A stretch of 64,000 bases of DNA from Lachnospira eligens (GCF_009680455.1 NZ_WKRD01000004.1:241877-305876), one strand, 5' to 3'; positions 54,900 to 64,000 are shown, counted from the stretch's first letter. Notes: generated by a model from the sequence alone, not told the origin. Numbers and translations: made by a program.

Positions 54900-55889
54900 A
54901 TGTGTACAGCAGCAACTTACAAAACAAAAGATTTTTATATGGGCAGAACGCTTGATTATGAATTTTCCTATGGGGAACAGATCACGATAACGCCAAGAAA
55001 TTACGAATTTGATTTCCGGTTTGCCGGGAAGATAAAAAGCCATTATGCTTTGATCGGAATGGCATTTGTCGCAGAAGGTTATCCGCTTTATTATGATGCT
55101 GTTAATGAAAAAGGCCTTGGAATGGCAGGTCTTAATTTTGTCGGCAATGCGGCATATGAAGAGGCTTTGCCGGAAGATGAAACAGAAGTCAGCCAGGTGG
55201 CACAGTTCGAGTTCATCCCATGGATCCTTACACAGTGTGCTACTGTAGCAGAGGCGAGAGAGAAGCTGGCAGCAATGAGACTGACAGGTACAGCATTCAG
55301 TGAACAGCTGCCGACAGCACAGCTTCACTGGATCATTGCAGACAAAGACTCCTGTATCGTTGTTGAGTCTATGAAGGATGGGCTGCATGTATATGATAAT
55401 CCGGTAGGAGTGCTTACCAATAATCCACCATTCCCGAGTCAGATGTTTGCACTGAATAATTATGCCGGAGTATCCAGAAAACAGCCGGAGAGTACTTTTG
55501 CAGGAGTATTACAGCTTGATGCATATAGCAGAGGAATGGGTGGAATGGGAATACCTGGAGATCTTTCCAGCCAGTCAAGATTTGTGAAAGTTGCCTTTAC
55601 AAAATTAAATTCGATCTCCGGTGAAGAAGAGGATGAGAGTGTAAGCCAGTTCTTCCATATCTTAGGATCCGTAGATCAGCAGCGTGGATGCTGTGAGGTG
55701 ACAGAAGGCAAATATGAGATCACGATATACACGTCCTGTTGTAATACAGCAAAAGGTATTTATTATTATACGACTTATGATAATCATCAGATCACAGCGG
55801 TTGACATGCATGCGGAAAATCTGGATTCAGATCAGCTGATCTGTTATCCGCTTCTGTCCAAGGGCGAAGTCAGATGGCAGAATAAATAA
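54900..55889 (+). CDS. choloylglycine hydrolase-family enzyme (bile salt or acyl-amide hydrolase)
   Basis: About 329 residues, Ntn hydrolase. Cys2 directly follows the initiator Met (MCTAATY), with Arg16/Asp19 in MGRTLDY, Asn in GMAGLNF, Asn in VGVLTNNPPF and Arg in SSQSRFVKVAF, all expected active-site positions. ATG 54900 is required to expose Cys2; the GTG at 54891 would bury it. No signal peptide. Bile salt versus penicillin V or N-acyl lactone preference cannot be decided by eye. A second copy was destroyed at 45066. Confidence 0.9.
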   Translation: MCTAATYKTKDFYMGRTLDYEFSYGEQITITPRNYEFDFRFAGKIKSHYALIGMAFVAEGYPLYYDAVNEKGLGMAGLNFVGNAAYEEALPEDETEVSQVAQFEFIPWILTQCATVAEAREKLAAMRLTGTAFSEQLPTAQLHWIIADKDSCIVVESMKDGLHVYDNPVGVLTNNPPFPSQMFALNNYAGVSRKQPESTFAGVLQLDAYSRGMGGMGIPGDLSSQSRFVKVAFTKLNSISGEEEDESVSQFFHILGSVDQQRGCCEVTEGKYEITIYTSCCNTAKGIYYYTTYDNHQITAVDMHAENLDSDQLICYPLLSKGEVRWQNK

Positions 55890-55939
55890 TACGAAAATGC
55901 ACGGAGAAAGCATAACGCAGAACAACAGGAGGAAAGACC

Positions 55940-57754
55940 ATGAAAGAAGTTAAAACACCGAAAAAACCACTGGCATATTATTATGGGATTGTGTTAATAG
56001 TGCTGATCGTATTTAATCTGGTTGTCACACCAATCCTTATGGAGCATCAGGTAAAGGAAACGGATTATGGAACTTTTATGAGCATGATCGAGAAGAAGAA
56101 TATCGGTGAAGTAGAAGTTAAGGACAATCAGATCATCTTTACAGATAAAGATCAAAAAAATATTTATAAAACAGGTCTGATGAACGATCCGAACCTGACG
56201 GACAGGCTATATGAATGTGGAGCAGTATTCGCAAAAGATATCGATAAGCAGATGTCACCGATCATCAGCTTCCTGCTGACCGGGGTTTTGCCATTGATCC
56301 TTTTTATAGCACTGGGAAATTATATGGCGAAGAAACTGATGGAGCATGCCGGAGGAAAAAATTCGATGGCTTTTGGAATGGGAAAAAGCAATGCGAAGAT
56401 TTATGTGCAATCCAGTGAGGGAATCCGTTTTTCAGACGTTGCAGGAGAAGATGAGGCGAAAGAAAACCTTTCAGAGATCGTTGATTATCTTCACAATCCG
56501 AAGAAGTATACCGATGTAGGTGCGTCTATGCCAAAAGGTGTCCTTCTTGTAGGACCTCCGGGAACTGGTAAAACAATGCTTGCAAAAGCAGTTGCAGGTG
56601 AATCAAATGTACCATTTTTCTCAATGTCCGGATCAGAATTCGTAGAGATGTTTGTCGGTATGGGAGCTTCCAAGGTTCGAGATCTTTTCAGACAGGCAAA
56701 GGAAAAGGCACCATGTATCGTGTTTATTGATGAAATTGATGCCATTGGTAAAAAGCGTGACGGACAAATGGGCGGAAATGATGAGAGGGAGCAGACCTTA
56801 AATCAGCTTCTTACAGAGATGGATGGATTTGAAGGAAATAATGGTGTCATCATTCTTGCTGCAACGAACCGTCCGGAGTCGTTAGATCCGGCACTTACAC
56901 GTCCGGGACGTTTTGACAGACGTGTGCCGGTTGAACTGCCGGATCTTGCAGGCCGTGAAGCAATTTTAAAGGTTCATGCAAAGAAGATAAAAGCATCTGA
57001 TGATGTTGACCTGCATACGATTGCACGTATGGCATCGGGGGCATCCGGTGCGGAGCTTGCCAATATTATAAATGAAGCAGCATTACGTGCTGTCCGTAAT
57101 GGAAGGACCGTTGTAAATGAATCTGATCTCGAAGAAAGTATAGAAGTGGTTATTGCAGGATATCAGAAGAAGAATGCGGTTCTTTCAGATCAAGAGAAGA
57201 AGGTTGTTGCATATCATGAGATCGGACACGCTCTGGTAGCTGCATTACAGAGTCATTCAGCACCGGTCCAGAAGATTACAATCATCCCGCGTACCTCAGG
57301 TGCACTCGGCTACACTATGCAGGTTGAGCAGGGTGATAAATATCTGATGACGAAAAAAGAACTTGAGAATAAGATTGCTACATTTACAGGCGGACGTGCG
57401 GCAGAGGAGATCGTATTTGGTGAGATCACGACCGGAGCCTCCAATGATATCGAACAGGCAACAAAAATTGCAAGAGCGATGATCACCCGCTACGGCATGA
57501 CAGATGAATTCGACATGGTGGCAATGGAAAACGTGACCAACCAGTATCTTGGCGGCGATACGTCTCTTTCCTGTTCTGCAGATACACAGAAGGAAATTGA
57601 TGAAAAAGTCGTGCATCTCGTAAAAGCAGAGCATGAAAAAGCAAGAAAAATCCTTGCTGAAAACAGGGAAAAACTGGACGAACTGGCTATGTACCTGTAT
57701 GAGAAGGAAACAATTACAGGTGACGAATTTATGGATATTTTAGACAGAAAATAA
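55940..57754 (+). CDS. ftsH: ATP-dependent zinc metalloprotease FtsH
   Basis: 604 residues. Membrane segments at ~13-33 and ~107-128, AAA+ domain with Walker A GPPGTGKT at ~205 and Walker [16 protein letters not shown] region [20 protein letters not shown], and the zinc site HEIGHA at ~426. It degrades membrane and regulatory proteins. It ends [15 protein letters not shown] without the long tail of some FtsH, so it may be an additional copy. Its 3' end is duplicated perfectly at 60014. Confidence 0.95.
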   Translation: MKEVKTPKKPLAYYYGIVLIVLIVFNLVVTPILMEHQVKETDYGTFMSMIEKKNIGEVEVKDNQIIFTDKDQKNIYKTGLMNDPNLTDRLYECGAVFAKDIDKQMSPIISFLLTGVLPLILFIALGNYMAKKLMEHAGGKNSMAFGMGKSNAKIYVQSSEGIRFSDVAGEDEAKENLSEIVDYLHNPKKYTDVGASMPKGVLLVGPPGTGKTMLAKAVAGESNVPFFSMSGSEFVEMFVGMGASKVRDLFRQAKEKAPCIVFIDEIDAIGKKRDGQMGGNDEREQTLNQLLTEMDGFEGNNGVIILAATNRPESLDPALTRPGRFDRRVPVELPDLAGREAILKVHAKKIKASDDVDLHTIARMASGASGAELANIINEAALRAVRNGRTVVNESDLEESIEVVIAGYQKKNAVLSDQEKKVVAYHEIGHALVAALQSHSAPVQKITIIPRTSGALGYTMQVEQGDKYLMTKKELENKIATFTGGRAAEEIVFGEITTGASNDIEQATKIARAMITRYGMTDEFDMVAMENVTNQYLGGDTSLSCSADTQKEIDEKVVHLVKAEHEKARKILAENREKLDELAMYLYEKETITGDEFMDILDRK

Positions 57755-57849
57755 TGTAGTTAATTAGATAATCAATGTCATTTAGATAAGAAAAATAGTT
57801 AGTAGTTCTGAAAAATGGAATTATTTTATATAAAGGAGCGGACAAATTC
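57704..57849 (+). repeat. 146-bp direct repeat, left copy (ftsH 3' end)
   Basis: Begins AAGGAAACAATTACAGG inside ftsH and ends GGAGCGGACAAATTC downstream. It is identical to 60014-60159 over all 146 positions as read. The copies bracket a 2,164-bp insert carrying a chemoreceptor gene. It also contains TCAATGTCATTTAGATAAG, found again near 54662. Confidence 0.97.
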
Positions 57850-58105
57850 AAGTTTGCAAAACTGACCAAAAATACAAACAGTTCGTAAAATATGTATTTT
57901 AAGGGGGATTACGAAAAATTATACCATTTTGTGCAAATCCACATATTTAATAGAAAGATTCACATAAAGATTATTGAGAATACAGTATTGTGTCCTTAGA
58001 AAAAAGTACTATATTAAATTAGTCTGATGAATTCGGACTTGAGTATAAATAATAATATGATTAAAGAGTCAAAAGGTATCATAAGATAGGAGGAAATAAC
58101 AAATT

Positions 58106-59818
58106 ATGTCTTCAAAAAAAGGTGCGATGAAAAAGAAATTGGAAAACATGCATTTGGGTAAAAGAATCAACTATGGTTACAAAATGGTTATTACCATGAT
58201 GCTTATTTCGGGACTGCTTTCGATTGCGGTCATTGGTGTGTTGTTTTTCAATATGTTAAACTATGTAAACAAGGTAAATGCTTCTGATCAGGCGGTTAAG
58301 GTATGTAGAATAAATGTAACTTCAGCGGCAAGAAATGTAAGAGAGATGGCACTTAATCCTGACCAGTCTACGTATGAAGATTATGAGCAGGGTGCAAAAA
58401 CTTTGCTCGAGGATATTGATGTGCAGTTAAAAACAATAAAAAAATCAGGTGTTGTTCCGGAGAATCAGTATAATGAATATTCAAAGGCTCTTTCTGACTG
58501 GGCGAATACCGGATACTCAATCATGGATAAGATTAAAGCCGGACAGAAGGATGGGGCTGTTGATCAGATTATCAATGAGTGTACACCAAAGTTAAATAAA
58601 ACTGTTGAGCTTGCAAAGGAAATCGACAAGCTGACTGACGAAAGAAGCCTTCAGGCAGTTGTAAGTACATACGTATGTGCTGCAGTCGGACTCATAGTCA
58701 TCATTATCTGTCTGACATGTGCATGGCGGTTGACAAAGAGAACAGGAAAGATCGTGCTTGATACAATCCTTGAGCCGTTACATGCAATCGAGGATGTGGC
58801 AAAGGAGCTGACAGAAGGAAATCTTCACAGCACACTTGAGTACCATTCAGAGGATGAAATCGGTAGATTGGCACACAGCATGAGAAAGTCTATCCGTATT
58901 CTCGGCTCATATGTGGATGATATAGACAGGTCGATGAAGCTCTTTGCGGACGGACATTTTGATGCACAGCCGGAAGTAGAGTGGAAAGGCGATTTTGTAG
59001 GTATTTTAAATTCATTTATGGAATTTGAAAAAAGTATGGCAGTCACCATAAAGGGAATCCAGCATGTATCAAGCGAGGTTTCAAGTGCGGCAGAGCAGGT
59101 AGCTGCAAGCTCAAATGACCTTGCAGACGGTGCAACCAATCAGGCTGCGGTTGTAGAGGAACTGACAGCGACAGTTGCGGGAGTTTCAGAACAGGTGGAG
59201 CAGAATTCAAAGAGTGCAAAGGAAATCAGTGGAAAAGTGGACGAACTTGGAGGTGCAATTTGGGAAAGCAATGGAAAGATGCAGGAGATGGTTGCATCTA
59301 TGCATGAAATAAACGAAGCCTCTAAACAGATAGATCAGATTATATCAACTATTAATGATATTGCATCACAGACCAACCTGCTTGCATTAAATGCTTCTAT
59401 TGAGGCGGCAAGGGCAGGGGAGGCAGGAAAAGGCTTTGCGGTTGTGGCAAATCAGGTAAATATTCTTGCCGATCAAAGTGCACAGGCTGTAAAGGAATCA
59501 GCTGCGCTTATAGAGGCATCTGTGCAGGCTGTTGAAAAAGGCATGAATATTGCAGAGCAGACAGCCTCACAGCTTGAAGAAGTAGCAGAGAACTCTAAGG
59601 TAATTACAAAAGAGGTGATTAATATAGCTGATACACTTGAGACCCAGACCAGTGAGATCAAGCAGATTAACGAAGGAATTGAGCAGATCAATGATGTTGT
59701 ACAGACCAATTCAGCAACATCACAGGAGTGTGCGGCTGCGAGCCAGCAGATGAGCAGTGAATCAGAAAATCTGAGTGAAATGATAGCGAAATTCAAAATC
59801 TCAGACATTGAAGAGTAA
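58106..59818 (+). CDS. methyl-accepting chemotaxis protein
   Basis: 570 residues. Membrane segments at ~27-50 and ~190-210 bracket a ~140-residue helical sensor domain (four-helix-bundle type); then a HAMP region ([20 protein letters not shown]) and the signalling hairpin tip [20 protein letters not shown] with [30 protein letters not shown]. The 256 bp upstream show no recognised riboswitch or clear promoter. It lies wholly within the segment flanked by the 146-bp repeats. Confidence 0.95.
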   Translation: MSSKKGAMKKKLENMHLGKRINYGYKMVITMMLISGLLSIAVIGVLFFNMLNYVNKVNASDQAVKVCRINVTSAARNVREMALNPDQSTYEDYEQGAKTLLEDIDVQLKTIKKSGVVPENQYNEYSKALSDWANTGYSIMDKIKAGQKDGAVDQIINECTPKLNKTVELAKEIDKLTDERSLQAVVSTYVCAAVGLIVIIICLTCAWRLTKRTGKIVLDTILEPLHAIEDVAKELTEGNLHSTLEYHSEDEIGRLAHSMRKSIRILGSYVDDIDRSMKLFADGHFDAQPEVEWKGDFVGILNSFMEFEKSMAVTIKGIQHVSSEVSSAAEQVAASSNDLADGATNQAAVVEELTATVAGVSEQVEQNSKSAKEISGKVDELGGAIWESNGKMQEMVASMHEINEASKQIDQIISTINDIASQTNLLALNASIEAARAGEAGKGFAVVANQVNILADQSAQAVKESAALIEASVQAVEKGMNIAEQTASQLEEVAENSKVITKEVINIADTLETQTSEIKQINEGIEQINDVVQTNSATSQECAAASQQMSSESENLSEMIAKFKISDIEE

Positions 59819-59839
59819 TATAATGGAAGGTGAATTTTG

Positions 59840-60064
59840 ATGATGGCTTTTGATGCATATAAAATACTTGACGAGCGGGAAGCAGGAAGTGTGATTGACT
59901 TAATTGCACCTTGTATGGATGATTATCTGTATATTATAGATTTGAAGAATGATACACTGAGGATATCACAGTCAGCGGTAGAGCGTTTTATGCTTCCTGA
60001 TAAATTTATGAATAAGGAAACAATTACAGGTGACGAATTTATGGATATTTTAGACAGAAAATAA
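59840..60064 (+). pseudogene. chimeric ORF: signalling-protein N-terminus fused to FtsH C-terminus
   Basis: Starts MMAFDAYKILDEREAGSVID, then DDYLYIIDLKNDTLRISQSA, which resembles the N-terminal PAS-like start of diguanylate cyclases. From codon ~59 it is the duplicated ftsH end [16 protein letters not shown]. The fusion is created by the right-hand 146-bp repeat, so the rest of the signalling gene was lost. Confidence 0.75.
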
Positions 60065-60159
60065 TGTAGTTAATTAGATAATCAATGTCATTTAGATAAG
60101 AAAAATAGTTAGTAGTTCTGAAAAATGGAATTATTTTATATAAAGGAGCGGACAAATTC
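60014..60159 (+). repeat. 146-bp direct repeat, right copy
   Basis: Exact copy of 57704-57849. Sequence left of it differs (AAT versus GAG before AAGGAAAC) and right of it differs (T versus A after AAATTC), so the repeat limits are precise. Probably the result of single-crossover integration of a circular DNA carrying the ftsH end, or of an unequal duplication. Confidence 0.95.
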
Positions 60160-60203
60160 TCATTTACAGGGAGCGGAAGATTGAGCTGGATAAAATACAC
60201 AGC

Positions 60204-60404
60204 TCAATCTTCCACATGGAATACATCTTCGACCAGCATATTAAAGTACTTTGATATCCGCAGCATAAATTCGGCAGATGGGGTGCTGTCCCCACGTTCT
60301 ATCCTGCCGACAGTTTTGGTGCTGTATCCGATAGCAGCGGCAAGGTCATCCTGGTAAATGCCACGCTGTTCCCGGATTTCTCTGATATTATTAGTAACTG
60401 CCAT
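60204..60404 (-). CDS. short XRE-family regulator
   Basis: 66 residues, MAVTNNIREIREQRGIYQDD, TKTVGRIERGDSTPS, MLVEDVFHVED. ATG 60404 has GAAGGGA upstream; the frame extends 5' without signals. Its stop is inside a perfect 14-bp hairpin (60175-60213). It lies downstream of a LexA-like C-terminal domain gene on the same strand. Confidence 0.8.
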   Translation of the reverse strand: MAVTNNIREIREQRGIYQDDLAAAIGYSTKTVGRIERGDSTPSAEFMLRISKYFNMLVEDVFHVED

Positions 60405-60491
60405 AAAAATCCCTTCTTTCAGTTCTATAGATATTTTCTTATTTTCAATTATGCAAAATAATGTGTCCAATAAAAAGGACTTGCAATTTTA

Positions 60492-60923
60492 TCAGCAATG
60501 TCCTGTGATAGCAGAAGCATTAGATTTTTCAAGAACTTTTCCAAATATGTCTAAGCGGTCGTTTTCTCCAACCTTGATAGGTGCATACTTTTCATTAAGC
60601 GAGATAAGGAAAATTCCGTCTTTATCGTTTTGTAATTTCTTGATGTAGGCTTCTCCGTTTAGAGCGAAGATGCCGATTTCTCCATTAGCAACAGATTCCT
60701 GTTGTAATACCCATGCAATCTGACCATCGTGGAATTCAGGTTCCATACTGTCACCACTAATGCGGACACCGAAAGTAGTATCTTCCGGCAGGATAGATTC
60801 ATCTATGCGTACAGTCTCTTTCGGTCCGTCTACAAGGAAGTTACCGGTTCCGGCTGATACGGCATTTTCAAAAATATCAATGCTACGGAATGGAATTATC
60901 TTAGCAGTCTGCTTTTCATACAT
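60492..60923 (-). pseudogene. LexA-like S24 peptidase domain lacking its DNA-binding half
   Basis: 143 residues. The self-cleavage domain is complete: Ser in VRISGDSMEPEFHDGQIAWV and Lys in GEAYIKKLQ. The HTH that normally fills the first ~70 residues is absent, no good RBS precedes ATG 60923, and at that point the sequence turns into an HNH gene fragment on the other strand. Probably a repressor cut by rearrangement. Confidence 0.75.
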
Positions 60924-60924
60924 G

Positions 60925-61254
60925 CCGGATGCATTTCCATATCAGAGCCATTGGAAGATGGAGGAGTGTCACAGTGCCTACTGGGAGCTGGTCCCAACAA
61001 TTGACCACATCGTTCCTATTGCCCTTGGAGGAGAGGATAACCCGTCTAATTATGCAACAACTTCAATGCTTCATAATTCTGTTAAGAGTAACTGGACATT
61101 AGAGCAGCTAAACTGGAAACTGTATCCTACAGGAGACATTAATGAGTATGACGGGCTTACCGATCTTTTCGTGAGACTTATAGAAAACGACCTTGAGCTT
61201 TTTGATGATCCATATATAAAACGCTGGTATAAGTTATCTGTGGGAATGAAATAG
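60925..61254 (+). pseudogene. C-terminal fragment of an HNH nuclease
   Basis: About 110 residues: VPTIDHIVPIALGGEDNPSN, then YATTSMLHNSVKSN, the beta-beta-alpha metal HNH motif. The N-terminal part is missing, since the frame runs backward into the antisense of the S24 gene. It likely belonged to a restriction-like HNH protein. Confidence 0.7.
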
Positions 61255-61307
61255 AGAAAGTTCCTAAATGTATATAACAATTGATTGTAAATGAAAGAGA
61301 TAAGAGT

Positions 61308-61772
61308 ATGCATATATATGTAGATGCTGACGCATGCCCTGTGATTGGGATAGTTGAAAGAATAGCTAAGAGTCATAATATTGCCGTAACGCTTTTGTGT
61401 GATACTAACCACTATCTTACATCAGACTATTCAGAAGTGGTATATGTGGGAGCTGGAGCTGATGCGGTTGATTTTAAGTTAATAAGTCTTTGTAAGATGG
61501 GTGATCTGGTAGTTACGCAGGACTATGGTGTAGCTGCCATGGCATTAAGTAAGGGTGCATATGCCATTCATCAGTCCGGGAAATGGTATACAAATGAAAA
61601 TATTGATCTTATGTTAATGGAGAGACATATAAGTAAGAAGGCAAGGCGGGCAAGCAGTAAAAACCACATGAAAGGACCAAGAAAAAGAAGTGATAAGGAT
61701 GATTATAACTTTGAAGCCTCTTTTGAGAGAATAGTGGAAAAGCTGCTACAGGAAAATGCAGGAAAAGATTAA
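61308..61772 (+). CDS. YaiI/YqxD-family (DUF188) protein
   Basis: About 154 residues from ATG 61308. MHIYVDADACPVIGIVERIA, TQDYGVAAMALSKGA and KGPRKRSDKDDYNFEASFER are hallmarks of the UPF0178 family, a PIN-like fold of unknown function. ORF start at 61281 lacks an RBS. Confidence 0.92.
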   Translation: MHIYVDADACPVIGIVERIAKSHNIAVTLLCDTNHYLTSDYSEVVYVGAGADAVDFKLISLCKMGDLVVTQDYGVAAMALSKGAYAIHQSGKWYTNENIDLMLMERHISKKARRASSKNHMKGPRKRSDKDDYNFEASFERIVEKLLQENAGKD

Positions 61773-61793
61773 TAAATTTTGGAGGAAACTATT

Positions 61794-62135
61794 GTGAATA
61801 TACAGATATTTGGAACTAAGAAATGCAATGATACAAAGAAGGCAGAGCGTTTCTTTAAGGAAAGAGGCATAAAGTACCAGTTTATAGATATGAAGGAAAA
61901 AGGAATGAGCAAGGGGGAGTTTAATTCTGTGGCTCAGGTTAATGGCGGGTTACAGGGAATGATTAACTGGGATGGAAAAGACAAAGATCTGCTTGCGCTT
62001 ATAAAATACACAGCTGATGAAGATAAACTTGAAAAAGTACTGGAAAATCCTTCAGTTATTAAAACTCCTGTTGTAAGAAATGGAAAAGCATCAACACTCG
62101 GATACCAGCCGGATGTCTGGAAGAGCTGGAGTTAA
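61794..62135 (+). CDS. ArsC/Spx-family protein
   Basis: About 113 residues from GTG 61794, with TTTGGAGGAAAC upstream. FGTKKCNDTKKAERFFKERG shows a thioredoxin-like fold with a single Cys where Spx has CxxC; IKTPVVRNGK holds the cis-Pro. Likely an arsenate-reductase-like or Spx-like (YffB-type) protein; the exact role is not clear. Confidence 0.85.
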   Translation: MNIQIFGTKKCNDTKKAERFFKERGIKYQFIDMKEKGMSKGEFNSVAQVNGGLQGMINWDGKDKDLLALIKYTADEDKLEKVLENPSVIKTPVVRNGKASTLGYQPDVWKSWS

Positions 62136-62157
62136 ATAAAAATTAGGAGACAGATAT

Positions 62158-62682
62158 ATGAATTTTGAATTAGCATGCCTGGAGGATTTTAATGAGATAG
62201 AAAATCTCTACTGGAATCTGATAGACAAAAGCAAAGAAGAACCTTCTTTTCCTGACTGGAAAAAGGGAGAACATCCTTCAGCAGATTTTATAATGGCCGG
62301 TATTGTACAGAAAGAGTTGTTCGTATTAAGAGATGAAGGAATTATTAAGGCGTGTGCCATAGTTAACAGTAATTCTAATAAAGAGTATAAAAGGGTAGCG
62401 TGGAAAGTAAATGAAAGAGATAATAATGTATGGATAATCCATGCTCTCGCAGTGCGATATGAGTACCGCGGTATGGGTCTTGCTACTCAGTTTGTAAAAA
62501 ACTTAATATCATATGCTAAGTTAGAAAACATTGAAGCCATTCATCTTGATGTAATAGATAAGAACACACTAGCCGACAAGTTATATATCAGAGCTGGTTT
62601 TAAATATGTAAGTACTGAAAACATTTTTTATGAGGTAGTTGGAAACAGGCAGTTTAGAATGTACGAGTATGTGATTGAGTAA
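62158..62682 (+). CDS. GNAT-family N-acetyltransferase
   Basis: 174 residues. Acetyl-CoA loop VRYEYRGMGLATQFVKNLI and C-terminal ADKLYIRAGFKYVSTENIF. Paralogue of the gene at 34665-35189. RBS TTAGGAGACAG. Substrate unknown. Confidence 0.9.
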   Translation: MNFELACLEDFNEIENLYWNLIDKSKEEPSFPDWKKGEHPSADFIMAGIVQKELFVLRDEGIIKACAIVNSNSNKEYKRVAWKVNERDNNVWIIHALAVRYEYRGMGLATQFVKNLISYAKLENIEAIHLDVIDKNTLADKLYIRAGFKYVSTENIFYEVVGNRQFRMYEYVIE

Positions 62683-62761
62683 AGAGTATTAGAAATACGC
62701 ATATAATGTGCAGTATCTGCCTTGCAGGAAGCTATAAAAGAAAACTTAAGGGGATATAAAA

Positions 62762-63298
62762 ATGGGATTAACGGATACAAGCAAATTTTTAAGTCTTATT
62801 TTGCGGCACAAGCCGGAAACAATAGGAATCAAGCTTGATGAACATGGCTGGGCAGATGTATCTGAGTTGATATCAGGTATAAGTAAAACAAGACCATTTG
62901 ATATGAAGATGCTTGAAGAAATTGTAAGAACTGACAACAAGCAGCGGTATTCATTTAATGAAGATAAGACCTTAATCAGAGCAAACCAGGGACATTCAAT
63001 ACCTGTTGATGTTGAACTTGAAAAGAAAACTCCTCCAGAGTTTCTTTACCATGGAACGGGAGAAAAGTTTGTTTCATCAATCGATAAAGAAGGATTACTT
63101 TCAAAGAGCCGGTTATATGTTCATTTATCAAAGGATACTGATACAGCAGTTAAGGTAGGCAGCAGGCACGGAAAGCCTGTGGTGTATAGGGTGGCAGCCG
63201 GAAAGATGGCAGATGACGGATATGAGTTTTTCTTATCTGTAAATGGAGTATGGCTTACGAAGGCTGTTCCGGCAGAGTATTTAAGCAAAATATTGTAA
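62762..63298 (+). CDS. kptA: RNA 2'-phosphotransferase (Tpt1/KptA)
   Basis: 178 residues. FLSLILRHKPETIGIKLDEH, GWADVSELI, QRYSFNEDKTLIRANQGHS and LYHGTGEKFVSSIDKEGLL match KptA, with the Arg-His-Arg catalytic set. It transfers a 2'-phosphate to NAD in tRNA splicing of eukaryotes; bacteria lack that pathway, so its substrate here is uncertain. Confidence 0.95.
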   Translation: MGLTDTSKFLSLILRHKPETIGIKLDEHGWADVSELISGISKTRPFDMKMLEEIVRTDNKQRYSFNEDKTLIRANQGHSIPVDVELEKKTPPEFLYHGTGEKFVSSIDKEGLLSKSRLYVHLSKDTDTAVKVGSRHGKPVVYRVAAGKMADDGYEFFLSVNGVWLTKAVPAEYLSKIL

Positions 63299-63348
63299 TA
63301 TATGAATAAGAACTAAATGTAAAAAGCAATAGTAAAGAAGGAATGATT

Positions 63349-63591
63349 GTGAATATAAGATATGCAACAATGGCTGATTTAGACGATATTGCATCGGTTG
63401 AATCTGTATGTTTTCCTGTCTTAGAGGCAGCAACTAAAGAAGAATTTGAGCAAAGAATAAAATATTTTGGGAATCATTTCTGGCTTATGTTTGATGAGGG
63501 TATAACTGATAAATCTACTCATGGAAATGTCCTGTGGCACCAGATGAGATTGGATTTTAAACTAAGAAATAATGGAGTGAAGCAGATATGA
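63349..63591 (+). pseudogene. GNAT acetyltransferase with internal deletion
   Basis: Starts GTG 63349 with AAGAAGGAATG upstream: IRYATMADLDDIASVESVCF, then FWLMFDEG, a normal GNAT beginning. After ~50 residues it jumps to THGNVLWHQMRLDFKLRNNG and stops, without the acetyl-CoA site. Its stop overlaps the flavodoxin start (ATGA). Confidence 0.6.
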
Positions 63592-64000
63592 AAACAGTTA
63601 TTATATACGCGTCGGTTCATCACAATAATACAAAAGAGCTGGTATGTGCAATAGCAGCTGAAAATGATATTGATGTAGTTGATGCAACTAAGATTACTGA
63701 AAAGGACTTATCAGGGTATGATCTTATAGGTTTTGCTTCTGGTATTTATTTTGGCAAGATGCATCAGTCCGTAATTAACTTTGCAGAAGTAAATCTTCCA
63801 GAGAATAAGGATGTTTTTCTTATGTGTACTTATGGAGGAAAGCCGGTCTTTGATTCTATAAAGAAAATTGTAAAAGAAAAGCAGGGAAGAATTGTGGGAG
63901 AATTTTCTTGTAAGGGATTTGACACATTTGGACCATTCAAACTTATTGGAGGCATATCAAAAGGACATCCGGATAAGAATGATTTGGATAATGCAAAGGC
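63588..64000 (+). CDS. flavodoxin-family protein (3' end outside window)
   Basis: At least 137 residues. MKTVIIYASVHHNNTKELV is the FMN phosphate loop, DLIGFASGIYFGKMHQSVIN the second flavin region, and FLMCTYGGKPVFDS the third. Short electron-transfer or menaquinone-dependent-type flavoprotein. It runs off the window end still open. Confidence 0.85.
   Translation, partial: MKTVIIYASVHHNNTKELVCAIAAENDIDVVDATKITEKDLSGYDLIGFASGIYFGKMHQSVINFAEVNLPENKDVFLMCTYGGKPVFDSIKKIVKEKQGRIVGEFSCKGFDTFGPFKLIGGISKGHPDKNDLDNAK

Noticed and set aside
57850..58105. c-di-GMP riboswitch upstream of the chemoreceptor
   Set aside because: The conserved GEMM core and tetraloop receptor were not seen in the 256-bp leader.
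60175..60213. Perfect 14-bp hairpin as a terminator
   Set aside because: No T run on either strand; recorded only as structure at the XRE 3' end.
34665..62682. The two GNAT genes as flanks of one duplicated segment
   Set aside because: They are diverged paralogues with unrelated neighbours, so no segmental duplication is supported.
1..64000. CRISPR array
   Set aside because: No regularly spaced repeats of 24-40 bp were seen; the arm repeats at 17.4 and 23.3 kb are three short copies without spacers.

Overview
The window looks like chromosome of a low-GC anaerobic Firmicute of the Lachnospiraceae type (Lachnospira, Eubacterium or Roseburia-like). Supporting signs are pyruvate formate-lyase, AUA- and AGA-rich codon use, strong AGGAGG ribosome sites, several LytTR regulators and Clostridia-type integrative-element debris. 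Family names come from memory of motifs; nothing was searched.

1-17.3 kb is ordinary backbone with several unusual parts. A heterodimeric ABC exporter is followed by a complete agr-like quorum-sensing locus: response regulator and kinase on +, AgrB and a 49-residue AgrD-like peptide on -. The peptide has no cysteine, so a serine (lactone) signal is predicted. Upstream of agrD lie two 9-bp direct repeats separated by 12 bp, the geometry of AgrA sites. Next come two XRE regulators, then a radical-SAM and DUF4130 DNA-metabolism pair behind a promoter overlapped by two LexA/DinR-like boxes, then a dihydroorotase fused to a long N-terminal extension with two zinc ribbons, a LytTR/membrane-protein group, thioredoxin and pflB.

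17.3-30.5 kb is a graveyard of integrative elements inserted at the pflB 3' end. A 25-bp core and three arm-type repeats with identical spacing occur twice, at 17.3 and 23.2 kb. Two copies of an XRE gene with an adjacent ~140-bp noncoding repeat, a VirB4 C-terminal piece, IS and group II intron fragments and spliced gene pieces lie among intact cargo (oligopeptide transporter, PqqD-like protein, PepD, esterase, HAD hydrolase).

30.5-43.4 kb holds a peptide-antibiotic-type two-component/ABC module, an acetyltransferase, a decayed gene family with an intact group II intron, and a BceAB-type transporter.

43.4-57.8 kb is a cell-envelope island: small alarmone synthetase, cardiolipin synthase, citrate synthase with a MarR regulator, a second phospholipase D-type synthase, a two-component system, a FUSC-like membrane protein, a PgsA-type enzyme, a choloylglycine-hydrolase-family enzyme and FtsH. 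A dead second copy of the hydrolase 3' end and of a cardiolipin synthase 3' end show an earlier block duplication. An identical promoter motif precedes the citrate synthase and phospholipase D genes.

57.7-60.2 kb is a chemoreceptor gene flanked by perfect 146-bp direct repeats of the ftsH 3' end. 60.2-64 kb returns to backbone-like genes (YaiI, Spx/ArsC-like, GNAT, KptA, flavodoxin) after a small scar of truncated repressor and HNH genes.
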